A DNA stretch of 64,000 nt from Streptomyces sp. ITFR-16 (lineage in GTDB: Bacteria; Actinomycetota; Actinomycetes; Streptomycetales; Streptomycetaceae), in the NCBI RefSeq assembly GCF_031844705.1, contig NZ_CP134609.1, positions 3,782,001 through 3,846,000 on the forward strand, written 5' to 3'. The first letter of the stretch is position 1. Each line of letters opens with the position of its first letter. The position numbers and the translations under genes are program-made. Of this stretch, positions 56,794 through 64,000 are shown one piece after another. A model generated the notes under the pieces. That model did no database searches and was not told the origin of the DNA. It saw only the letters and a program-made list of their open reading frames with translations.

Positions 56794-58932
56794 TCAGCCC
56801 GTCGGCCGGGTCAGGTCGTAGAAGGTGGCGCTGCCAGCGGTGACCTTCTTGTAGTTCTTCTCCACCCAGGAGGAGATCTGCGAGGAGGTGCCGCTGCCGC
56901 CCATGCCGCCTCCGCCGCCGCCCCCGCCGCTGGAGATGAAGTAGTGGATGCGGCCGTCCTGGACGTACTTCTTGAACTGGGCGAGCGTCGGGGACGGGTC
57001 GCTGCCGTTGAAGCCGCCGATCGCCATGACCGGGTCGCCGGTGGCGAGCTGGTAACTGGCGGCGTTCTGGGAGCCGATGGCGGCGGCGGCCCAGGTGTAG
57101 TCGCCGGCGTTCTTCTCCAGGAGCTTCCTGGCCTCGGTGCCGACGGACGCGCCGTTGAGCAGTCCGCCCATGCCCCCGCCGCCCCGGCCGCCGCCGAAGC
57201 CCTCGCCCATGCCGGGCATGGCCCCGGGCTGCTGCCCGGTCCGGCCCGTCCGGCCGGTCTGGCCGTTCTGTGAGGCGCCGGGCGGGGTGCCGGTCGGGGG
57301 CTGTCCCGTGCCGCCGCCCTGCTGGTTGCCCTGCTGGGCGCCCTGGCCCGGCGGCCGCATCCCGCCGAAGCCGCCCCGCCCGCCGCCTCCGCCGGGGCCG
57401 CCGCCCATCCCGCCGGACGAGGGACCCGCCGTGACGATCGAGCCCTGGTGGCCGGTGTTCAGCGTGCTCACGGTGTACGCCGTCGGCCCCGCCAGCGACG
57501 CGAGGAGCCCCAGCCCCACGGCGGCGAGCGCCAGTCGGCGCCCCAGCCGGGCCACGAGCAGCAGCCCCAGCGCGGCCACGATTCCCACGCCGAGCACGGC
57601 AGGCCGCAGCCAGGGCTGGTAGTCCGGGGTCCGGCCCAGCAGGACGTACGACCAGGTGGCCGTCACCGCGACCGCGGCGGCGAGCGCGGCACCCGCCCAC
57701 CAGCGGGACCGCTCCTCCCACAGGACCGTGGCGCCCATGCCGATCAGCGCCGCGAGGTAGGGGGCGAGGGCCACCGTGTAGTACTGGTGGAAGATGCCGG
57801 CCATGAAGCTGAACACGGCCGCCGTCATCAGCAGCGAACTGCCCCAGGCGAGGAAGGCCGCGCGTGCGGTGTCCGTCCTCTTCGCCCGCCAGGTCAGCCA
57901 GACGCCCGCGGCCAGCAGGATCAGCGCGGCCGGTAGCAGCCAGGAGATCTGGCTGCCGATCTCGGAGTTGAACATCCGGCCGATGCCGGTCTCGCCCCAC
58001 TGGCCGCCGGCTCCGCCGCCCGGTCCGCCCCCGCCGCCGACGCTGCCGGTCTCCTCGCCGTTGATCCGGCCGAGCCCGTTGTAGCCGAAGGTCAGCTCCA
58101 GGAAGGAGTTGTTCTGCGAACCGCCGATGTACGGGCGCGAGGAGGCGGGCCACAGCTGGACGACCGCCACCCACCAGCCGCCCGAGACGAGCAGGGCGAG
58201 CGCCGAGAGCCCCAGCTGGCCGAACCTCCTGCGTACGGGGACCGGGGCGAACACCGCGTACAGCACCGCCAGCGGCGGCAGGATCAGGAAGGCCTGGAGC
58301 GTCTTGGACAGGAACGCGAGACCCACCGCGACACCCGCCCACACCAGCCACTTGGTGCGGCCGTGCTCCATGGCGCGCAGCACGCAGTAGACCGTGACGG
58401 TCATCAGCAGGGCCAGCAGCGCGTCCGGGTTGTTGAAGCGGAACATCAGCGCGGCGACGGGCGTGAGCGCGAACACCGCCATGGTGATCAGCCCGGCGGC
58501 GGCGCTGAAGCGGCGGCGCACGGCCGCGTACAGCACCCCGGCGGTCGCCGTGCCCATCAGCACCTGCGGGGCCAGGATGGCCCAGGAGTTCAGGCCGAAG
58601 ATCCGCACGGACAGGGCCATCGGCCAGAGCGTGGCCGGGGGCTTGTCGACGGTGATGGCGTTGGCCGAGTCCAGCGAGCCGAAGAAGAAGGCCTTCCAGC
58701 TCCGGCTCCCGGCCTGCACGGCCGCCGAGTAGAAGGAGTTGGCGTAGCCGGAGGCACTGAGGTTCCAGAGGTAGGCCAGGGTGATGGCGAGCAGCAGGGC
58801 GAGGAAGGCCGGGCGCACCCAGCGGGCGTCCTCGGGGCGGCCCCGCCACGCGCGCCGGGCCCACGAGGGGCCGGACCGTGCGTGGGCCGTCGCGCTCCGG
58901 GGCGGTGCCGGGAGGTGGTCGAGCGTGGTCAT
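56794..58932 (-). CDS. GT39/ArnT-like membrane glycosyltransferase
   Basis: A 712-residue polytopic protein. About 12 helices occupy residues ~40-480, including the first-loop acidic region with SLDSANAITVDKPPATLWPM (VDKPP motif) and RFNNPDALLALLMTVTVYCV, both conserved in the dolichyl-phosphate-mannose-mannosyltransferase/ArnT group. A long Gly/Gln/Pro-rich stretch (~500-600) leads to a C-terminal ~110-residue domain (VGTEARKLLEKNAGDYTWAA, DPVMAIGGFNGSDPSPTLAQ, IHYFISS). It uses a polyprenyl-phosphate sugar to glycosylate something outside the membrane. It overlaps the upstream GT2-GtrA gene by four bases (ATGA), and that gene probably makes its donor. Confidence 0.9.
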   Translation of the reverse strand: MTTLDHLPAPPRSATAHARSGPSWARRAWRGRPEDARWVRPAFLALLLAITLAYLWNLSASGYANSFYSAAVQAGSRSWKAFFFGSLDSANAITVDKPPATLWPMALSVRIFGLNSWAILAPQVLMGTATAGVLYAAVRRRFSAAAGLITMAVFALTPVAALMFRFNNPDALLALLMTVTVYCVLRAMEHGRTKWLVWAGVAVGLAFLSKTLQAFLILPPLAVLYAVFAPVPVRRRFGQLGLSALALLVSGGWWVAVVQLWPASSRPYIGGSQNNSFLELTFGYNGLGRINGEETGSVGGGGGPGGGAGGQWGETGIGRMFNSEIGSQISWLLPAALILLAAGVWLTWRAKRTDTARAAFLAWGSSLLMTAAVFSFMAGIFHQYYTVALAPYLAALIGMGATVLWEERSRWWAGAALAAAVAVTATWSYVLLGRTPDYQPWLRPAVLGVGIVAALGLLLVARLGRRLALAAVGLGLLASLAGPTAYTVSTLNTGHQGSIVTAGPSSGGMGGGPGGGGGRGGFGGMRPPGQGAQQGNQQGGGTGQPPTGTPPGASQNGQTGRTGRTGQQPGAMPGMGEGFGGGRGGGGMGGLLNGASVGTEARKLLEKNAGDYTWAAAAIGSQNAASYQLATGDPVMAIGGFNGSDPSPTLAQFKKYVQDGRIHYFISSGGGGGGGGMGGSGTSSQISSWVEKNYKKVTAGSATFYDLTRPTG

Positions 58933-60263
58933 CGGGCGTTCCTCAGTTCGTGGTGGGGGGCGTCGGCGGGACCGGCGGACGGGGAGGCCGGCGGGCCGCC
59001 CGTGTCACCGCCCCGGTCGCGGTCGGGGAAGACCCAGGCGCGGAAGAGCAGGAACCGCAGCACGGTCGCCGCGAGGTTGGCGGCGATCAGCACGGCGAGT
59101 TCGGTGGAGTGCGCGGGCGATCCGGAGGCGGCGCCCAGGGCGGCCAGCGAGCCGCTGGTCAGGGCGAGTCCGATGGCGAAGACCACGAGGCCCTGCGCCT
59201 GGTGGCGGACCGCGCCGCCCCGGCCGCGTACCCCGAAGGTGAGTCTGCGGTTGGCCGCCGTGTTGGCGACGGCGGAGACCAGCAGGGCGCCGCCGTTGGC
59301 GAGCTGCGGGCCGACTCCGAGCCGGAAGAGCGAGTACAGGGCGAGGTAGAACAGGGTGGACAGGGCGCCCACGACGCAGAACCCGACCAGCTGCCGGGCC
59401 AGTCCGCGCGGCACCCCGCCGATGCCCCGGTCGCGCGGGTCGTCGCCGAAGGGCCGGGCGAGGCGGTCCAGCGGGAGCGCGCCGACGGCCAGCGCCCGCC
59501 CCACCCGCCACACGCCCTTCAGGTCCTCGGCGGCCGTCCGCACGATGTGGACCGTGGAGTCCGGGTCGTCGACCCAGTCGACCGGCACCTCGTGGATGCG
59601 CAGCCCGGCCCGCTCGGCGAGCACCAGGAGTTCGGTGTCGAAGAACCAGCCGGTGTCCTCGACCATCGGCAGCAGCCGCTGCGCGACCTCGCGGCGGATC
59701 GCCTTGAACCCGCACTGGGCGTCGCTGAACCGGGCGGCCAGCGAGGAGCGCAGGATGATGTTGTAGGCCCGGGAGATGAACTCCCGCTTCGTGCCCCGCA
59801 CCACCCGCGAACTCCGGGCCAGCCGCGAGCCGATGGCCAGATCGGAGTGGCCGGAGATCAGCGGGGCGACCAGCGGCAGCAGCGCGTTGAGGTCGGTGGA
59901 CAGGTCCACGTCCATATAGGCGAGGACCGGGGCGTCCGAGTCGGTCCAGACGGTGCGCAGGGCCCGCCCGCGTCCCTTCTCCTCCAGCCGGTACGACCGC
60001 ACCCCGGGCAGCGTCCGCGCCAGCCGGCGGGCGACCTCGGGGGTGCGGTCGGTGCTGGCGTTGTCCGCGACGGTGATCCGGAAGGCGTACGGGAAGGTGC
60101 GTGCCAGGTGGTCGTGGAGCCTGAGCACACACGGTTCGAGGTCCTTCTCCTCGTTGTAGACGGGTACCACCACATCGAGTACGGGGGCACCTGCCGCACC
60201 GGCCGCGCCGGCCAGGAGGTGGTCCCGGGCCGGCAGGGTGCTCCAGGGAGTGTCGGTTCGCAT
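58929..60263 (-). CDS. GT2 family glycosyltransferase fused to GtrA flippase-like domain
   Basis: A 444-residue protein. The N-terminal ~250 residues are a dolichol-phosphate-mannose-synthase-like GT-A domain (LDVVVPVYNEEKDLEPCVLR, DNASTDRTPEVARRL, DxD in YMDVDLSTDLN, SDAQCGFKAIRREVAQ). The last ~180 residues have four helices of GtrA type (LARQLVGFCVVGALSTLFYL, NTAANRRLTFGVRGR). Such fusions make a polyprenyl-phosphate sugar and help move it across the membrane. The overlapping GT39 gene downstream would use the product. The start at 60263 could be a few codons later. Confidence 0.92.
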   Translation of the reverse strand: MRTDTPWSTLPARDHLLAGAAGAAGAPVLDVVVPVYNEEKDLEPCVLRLHDHLARTFPYAFRITVADNASTDRTPEVARRLARTLPGVRSYRLEEKGRGRALRTVWTDSDAPVLAYMDVDLSTDLNALLPLVAPLISGHSDLAIGSRLARSSRVVRGTKREFISRAYNIILRSSLAARFSDAQCGFKAIRREVAQRLLPMVEDTGWFFDTELLVLAERAGLRIHEVPVDWVDDPDSTVHIVRTAAEDLKGVWRVGRALAVGALPLDRLARPFGDDPRDRGIGGVPRGLARQLVGFCVVGALSTLFYLALYSLFRLGVGPQLANGGALLVSAVANTAANRRLTFGVRGRGGAVRHQAQGLVVFAIGLALTSGSLAALGAASGSPAHSTELAVLIAANLAATVLRFLLFRAWVFPDRDRGGDTGGPPASPSAGPADAPHHELRNAR

Positions 60264-60343
60264 GGAACGACACTCGCCAGCCGCGCTGTCACGCCTGTGT
60301 GCTGAGCCTGTGACCCGTCTGTGAGTGCTGCGTCATGCCGCCC

Positions 60344-61204
60344 TCAGCGCTCGGCGTCGCCCCACTCCGTGACGGCCACCTCGTCGCCGGCCGACAGCTT
60401 CCCCGGCGTGATCACGGAGAACTTCGCGCCGAACACGACGCCCCCGCTCGCCGCCCGCCGGTAGCCGGCGAGCGTGCGCAGGGGCTCCGGCCCCCGCCGC
60501 GCTCCGGCTTCCTGCGCGACCAGGGTGACGGCACAGCGCACCGCGAGTTTGGCGTACCCCAGCTCGGTGGCGCCGATGGTGACGCGGCGTGCGCGGTCCT
60601 CGGCGTGCGGTACGGCCGCCCAGTCGTCGCCGCTTTCGCAGCTGTCGACGACGATGTTCGGGCGGAAGCGGTTCATCGGCAGCGGCGGGGCGCCCCGCTC
60701 GGCCATCCGCCGGTTGAGGAGGTCGAGGGAGGCGACGGACAGCAGGTGCACGGCACTGCTGTCGGCGTAGCCGGACGGGCCGGAGACCAGGCCGTCGGCG
60801 ATCCGGTCGTGCTCCGGCGGCACACGGACGAGACGGCTGGGGGTGCCGAGGACCCCCGAGAGCCAGGCGGCGACGTCGTCCCCCTGGTCGATCCCCCGGA
60901 ACGCGGTGCCGAACAGATCGACGTCACGGCGCGGCGCGGACGTCGTCACGTCGAGGTGCACCGCACCGTGACCGTCCGCGTCGTCGGCCAGGTCGAGCGC
61001 GAGGCGGGTGCCGTCGGCGCTGACGGCGGGCCGGATCAGGGCGAGACGAGGATGCCGGCGCTGCGTGCGGAAGACCCCGTCCTCGCCGATGACCATGAAA
61101 CTGCGGTCGTACGCGAGGCCGGCCGGTGTCAGGAGCGCATCACTCACCGACGTACCGGCGCAGCCCTTGACGGGGTAGCTGATCAGCTCCCTGACCCTGG
61201 CCAT
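60344..61204 (-). CDS. MOSC-domain molybdenum-cofactor protein (YcbX/mARC-like)
   Basis: A 286-residue protein. The N-terminal MOSC_N barrel (ARVRELISYPVKGCAGTSVS, AYDRSFMVIGEDGVFRTQRR) is followed by the MOSC domain with NRFRPNIVVD and the conserved Cys in KLAVRCAVTLV, which ligates molybdenum in relatives. Related enzymes reduce N-hydroxylated compounds with an electron-transfer partner. The C-terminal ferredoxin domain of YcbX is absent, so a separate partner would be needed. The ATG at 61204 follows GAAGGAGG. It is the last gene in a minus-strand series that includes the membrane protein upstream. Confidence 0.9.
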   Translation of the reverse strand: MARVRELISYPVKGCAGTSVSDALLTPAGLAYDRSFMVIGEDGVFRTQRRHPRLALIRPAVSADGTRLALDLADDADGHGAVHLDVTTSAPRRDVDLFGTAFRGIDQGDDVAAWLSGVLGTPSRLVRVPPEHDRIADGLVSGPSGYADSSAVHLLSVASLDLLNRRMAERGAPPLPMNRFRPNIVVDSCESGDDWAAVPHAEDRARRVTIGATELGYAKLAVRCAVTLVAQEAGARRGPEPLRTLAGYRRAASGGVVFGAKFSVITPGKLSAGDEVAVTEWGDAER

Positions 61205-61276
61205 GGTGCCTCCTTCGGTCTGCGGCCTCAGCCGGGATTCCCGGCCGTGGGCGGCGGATCCCGGATGCAGTGACAT

Positions 61277-61822
61277 TCACGCACACACCTGGTGCCGCCG
61301 GTGGTAGGACCAGGTCACCGCCGCCAGCAGGGGGCCCCACAACAGGAGCGGCGCGTAGGCGGCGACGAAGAGGACTTCGCCGGCGGAGACGCCGGGAGCC
61401 GGGCTCGGGGAGGTCAGCAGTCCGCCGAAGAAGAGGACCCACCACAGAAGGACGACCGCGAAGGCTCCCAGTGAAGCGGCGAGGACCGCGATCCTGCGGT
61501 CGACCGTGCGGCCGCCGAGAAGCGGAATCCAGCGCGGCACCACCTCTCCCCAGGGCCGTACCAGGCCCAGCGTGAGATACGAGGCGGCTTCCGCGACCGC
61601 GCCGATCAGCAGGACGTAGGCCAGGGCGATCAGCGGGGAGTGGCGGGGGAAGGCGGCGAGGAACTCCTCCCGCTCCATCACCCCGACCGGCACCCCGAGC
61701 ACCAGCGCGACGCGCCACACCCCGGAGGGCACGGTCGACCAGGCCGCGACATGGGCGGCTCGCACGGCCCAGCGCGGGGGCGGCGGCACGGGGGATGCGG
61801 TCGGGGCGGGATCCGTCGTCAT
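61277..61822 (-). CDS. Four-helix integral membrane protein
   Basis: A 181-residue protein with four membrane segments (VPSGVWRVALVLGVPVGVM, LIALAYVLLIGAVAEAASYL, IAVLAASLGAFAVVLLWWVL, VLFVAAYAPLLLWGPLLAAV). The WRVALVLG near the start and RWIPLLGGRTVDRR in the middle loop are typical of a small unnamed Streptomyces family. The ATG at 61822 (MTTDPAPTA) is preferred over an upstream in-frame codon. No function is known. It is 72 bp upstream of the MOSC gene on the same strand. Confidence 0.75.
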   Translation of the reverse strand: MTTDPAPTASPVPPPPRWAVRAAHVAAWSTVPSGVWRVALVLGVPVGVMEREEFLAAFPRHSPLIALAYVLLIGAVAEAASYLTLGLVRPWGEVVPRWIPLLGGRTVDRRIAVLAASLGAFAVVLLWWVLFFGGLLTSPSPAPGVSAGEVLFVAAYAPLLLWGPLLAAVTWSYHRRHQVCA

Positions 61823-61923
61823 GCTGCGAATCTCCCGCACCGCCCGGCCCGGCACGTCCTACCGCATGATGATCCGCCTCCACCGCACGGGGGAGCGCGG
61901 GCCGGGGCGGCCGGCCCCCCTTC

Positions 61924-63483
61924 TCAGCCGGCGGTACCGGCCGGCGCCGGCACAGCGTGCGGGACCCGCTCCGCGGGCAGATGCACCGCGAACACCGTCT
62001 CGCCCGGGGCCGACCGCACCTCCACCGCGCCGCCGTGGGCCGTCACCACCGCCTGGACGATCGCGAGGCCGAGCCCCGTCGAGCCGGCGTGCCGGGAGCG
62101 CGAGGCGTCCCCGCGCGCGAACCGTTCGAAGACGTGCGGCAGCAGCTCGGGCGGGATGCCGGGCCCGTCGTCCCGGACCTCCAGGGTCACCCAGGGACTC
62201 CCGCCGTCCGCGCGCACCCGGACGGTGACCGTGGTCCCCGGCGGGGTGTGCGTACGCGCGTTGGCCAGCAGATTGACCAGCACCTGCTGGATCCTGGTCG
62301 GGTCGGCGCGTACGGTCGCGGGCGCCTCGGGCAGGTCGAGCCGCCAGTGGTGGACCGGGCCGGGCCCGGGTCCTTCCGGGGCGGCGGTGCGGGCCGCGAC
62401 CCGGGCATCGCTCACCGCGTCGATGACCAGCGGCGAGAGATCGGTGCTCTCGTACGAGAGCGGGCGGCCCGCGTCCAGCCGGGCGAGCAGCAGCAGATCC
62501 TCCACCATGCCCGTCATCCGCTCCGCCTCGGACTCGATGCGGCCCAGCGCGTGCCGGGTGTCGGGGCCGGTGTCCTCCCGGCCGCGCCGGGTGAGTTCGG
62601 CGTAGCCCCGGATGGAGGCGAGCGGGGTGCGCAGCTCGTGGCTGGCGTCGGCGACGAACCGGCGGACCCGCATCTCGCTCTTCTGCCGCGCGTCCAGGGC
62701 CGAACCGACGTGGCCCAGCATCCGGTTGAGCGCCGCGCCCACCTGGCCGACCTCGGTCCTCGGGTCCGCCTCGGCGGCCGGGACCTGTTCGAAGAGCGCC
62801 ACCTCACCGCTGTGCAGCGGGAGTTCGGACACCCGGGTGGCGGTGGCGGCGACCCGGCGCAGCGGCCGCAGGGCGACGCCGACCATGACGGCGCCCGCGA
62901 TCCCGGCGGCCACGAGCCCGGCGGCGGTCACACAGACCTCGACGAGGATCAGGGTGGTCAGCGCCCGGCTCACCTCGGCGGTGGGGATGCCGACGAGTAC
63001 GGTCGTGCCGTCGTCCTTGGGCACCGCCCGCACCCGGAAGCCGCCGAGCCCGGGGAGGTCGGCGTCGTGCGCCTTGCCGTCGGCGGTGACACCGGCCGAC
63101 TCCAGGGCGGCCTCCTGCGCGGCGGTCAGCGGCTCGGTGGTCTCCTTGGCGCCCGGCCCGTTGTCCTTCGCGACCGCCGACTCGGTGACCTCGCCGTCCG
63201 AGGCGAGCGCGCCGAAGGTGTTGAAGGGCTGGCCGCCCCCGCCGATGAATCCGAGCGGGTCCTTGTCGCCCGGGACGCCGGGCAGCCGCGCACCGCCGCC
63301 GGGCCCGAAGTCGGCCCGTACCGCTATGTCGCGCAGCTGGTCGTCCAGCTTGCCGTACATGTACGTGTGGAAGGCGATGGTGGTGACCGAGCCGATCACC
63401 GCAGCGACGACCGCGATCAGGGTCACCGCCGAGAACACCAGCCGGGTCCGCAGCGTCCACGGCCGCCGCACGGCCCTACTCAC
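61924..63483 (-). CDS. Sensor histidine kinase of a two-component system
   Basis: A 519-residue membrane kinase. Helix 1 (LVFSAVTLIAVVAAVIGSVT) and helix 2 (VEVCVTAAGLVAAGIAGAVM) flank a ~140-residue extracytoplasmic sensor. A HAMP domain follows, then the HisKA helix with the phospho-acceptor His in DASHELRTPLASI, and an HATPase_c domain with the N box (NLLANARTHTP), G1 (DDGPGIPPE) and G2 (GSTGLGLAIV). The start overlaps the end of the response-regulator gene by eight bases, so the pair is co-translated. The signal is unknown. Confidence 0.95.
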   Translation of the reverse strand: MSRAVRRPWTLRTRLVFSAVTLIAVVAAVIGSVTTIAFHTYMYGKLDDQLRDIAVRADFGPGGGARLPGVPGDKDPLGFIGGGGQPFNTFGALASDGEVTESAVAKDNGPGAKETTEPLTAAQEAALESAGVTADGKAHDADLPGLGGFRVRAVPKDDGTTVLVGIPTAEVSRALTTLILVEVCVTAAGLVAAGIAGAVMVGVALRPLRRVAATATRVSELPLHSGEVALFEQVPAAEADPRTEVGQVGAALNRMLGHVGSALDARQKSEMRVRRFVADASHELRTPLASIRGYAELTRRGREDTGPDTRHALGRIESEAERMTGMVEDLLLLARLDAGRPLSYESTDLSPLVIDAVSDARVAARTAAPEGPGPGPVHHWRLDLPEAPATVRADPTRIQQVLVNLLANARTHTPPGTTVTVRVRADGGSPWVTLEVRDDGPGIPPELLPHVFERFARGDASRSRHAGSTGLGLAIVQAVVTAHGGAVEVRSAPGETVFAVHLPAERVPHAVPAPAGTAG

Positions 63484-64000
63484 CGGGCTTGATGAGGTAT
63501 CCCGCCCCGCGCCGGGTGTGGATCATCGGGGACCGGCCCGCGTCGATCTTCTTGCGCAGGTACGAGATGTAGAGCTCGACGACATTGGCCTGGCCGCCGA
63601 AGTCGTAGTTCCAGACCCGGTCCAGGATCTGCGCCTTGCTCAGCACCCGGCGCGGATTGCGCATCAGGAAGCGCAGCAGCTCGAACTCGGTCGCGGTCAG
63701 GTGGATGTTGGCGCCGCCCCGGTTCACCTCGTGGCTGTCCTCGTCCAGGGTCAGGTCGCCGACGACGAGCGTCGACTCGCTGCGGACCGCAGCCGTGCCG
63801 GAGCGCCGGATCAGCCCGCGCAGCCGGGCCACGACCTCCTCCAGGCTGAACGGCTTGGTGACGTAGTCGTCGCCGCCCGCCGTGAGCCCGGCGATCCGGT
63901 CCTCCACGGAGTCGCGCGCGGTCAGGAACAGCACGGGGACGTCGGAGAGCTCCCGGCGCAGTCTGCCGAGGACGGCGAGCCCGTCCGTGTCGGGCAGCAT
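63476..64000 (-). CDS. OmpR-family response regulator (start outside window)
   Basis: The C-terminal 174 residues are visible. They include part of the receiver domain (PDTDGLAVLGRLR, PVLFLTARDS, and the conserved Lys in DDYVTKPFSLEE) and the whole winged-helix effector domain (LVVGDLTLDEDSHEV, LTATEFELLRFLMRNPRRVL, VVELYISYLRKKIDAGRSPM, TRRGAGYLIKPGE). The phospho-acceptor Asp and the N-terminus lie beyond base 64000. It works with the histidine kinase directly downstream. Confidence 0.95.
   Translation of the reverse strand: MLPDTDGLAVLGRLRRELSDVPVLFLTARDSVEDRIAGLTAGGDDYVTKPFSLEEVVARLRGLIRRSGTAAVRSESTLVVGDLTLDEDSHEVNRGGANIHLTATEFELLRFLMRNPRRVLSKAQILDRVWNYDFGGQANVVELYISYLRKKIDAGRSPMIHTRRGAGYLIKPGE

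Noticed and set aside
56573..58864. A 763-codon minus-strand reading in another frame of the GT39 gene
   Set aside because: It is a frame shadow of the membrane glycosyltransferase; it is Arg/Pro-rich with no membrane helices.

Overview
The window is high-GC actinobacterial DNA and almost certainly from a Streptomyces. The evidence is the third-position GC bias, the frequent GTG starts, and a run of Streptomyces genes: upp, tadA and its partner, tRNA-Ser, the SigB-type sigma factors sigF/sigN, ECF41 and ECF42 sigma factors, and a TerD protein. It falls into two parts. From 1 to about 30 kb it is an accessory zone full of mobile elements and broken genes. From about 30 to 64 kb it is ordinary chromosome with intact operons.

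Accessory zone. At 1-278 is the right end of an IS3-family element; an inverted copy lies at 19484-20781. A CBASS-type nucleotidyltransferase fragment (368-751) is cut by a second, decayed IS3 element (752-2034), whose other side abuts a truncated NUDIX gene (2035-2170). A minus-strand operon follows (unidentified gene, cysteine hydrolase, FAD oxidoreductase, NUDIX); its first gene is split by an IS5-family element with a TAA target duplication (4123-5171). A CYTH protein (5999-6544) and the C-terminal part of a radical SAM gene come next.

The most striking structure is a 10.8-kb element at 7399-18170. It is inserted exactly inside the Gly-Gly-Glu-Pro motif of the radical SAM gene, whose N-terminal part resumes at 18171-18494 in the same reading phase. 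It carries three overlapping tyrosine recombinases plus a small helix-turn-helix/coiled-coil protein (a TnpA/TnpB/TnpC-like or recombinase-in-trio arrangement). It has imperfect terminal inverted repeats, a shared ACCGCC core and a cargo region. Inside the cargo a second element is nested: 1370 bp, perfect 18-bp inverted ends, CTAG on both sides, no transposase, one gene for a penicillin-binding-protein-like lipoprotein that has lost its active-site Ser and Lys.

Beyond it an XRE-type regulator is interrupted by the complete IS3 copy (GGG duplication). Then come a HAD hydrolase, a frameshifted IS256-family transposase, a large helicase-associated/WYL protein, a VapBC pair, a 3-prime tRNA-Ser fragment that looks like an attachment-site scar, and a frameshifted IS110-family transposase.

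Core zone. A membrane protein and TetR regulator diverge around a perfect inverted repeat. Next are serS, a TerD-nuclease fusion, a YCII/ECF42 pair, ECF41, a HhH DNA-repair protein, a ParB-like small protein, a LytR_C protein, upp, the tadA operon, tRNA-Ser(CGA), sigF and sigN. A MarR-MFS-YceI export locus, a TetR/MFS pair with a palindromic operator, a glycosyltransferase pair, a MOSC protein and a two-component system follow; the response regulator runs off the end. Several genes carry single-base frameshifts, some at homopolymers, so base-calling error must be excluded before calling them dead.
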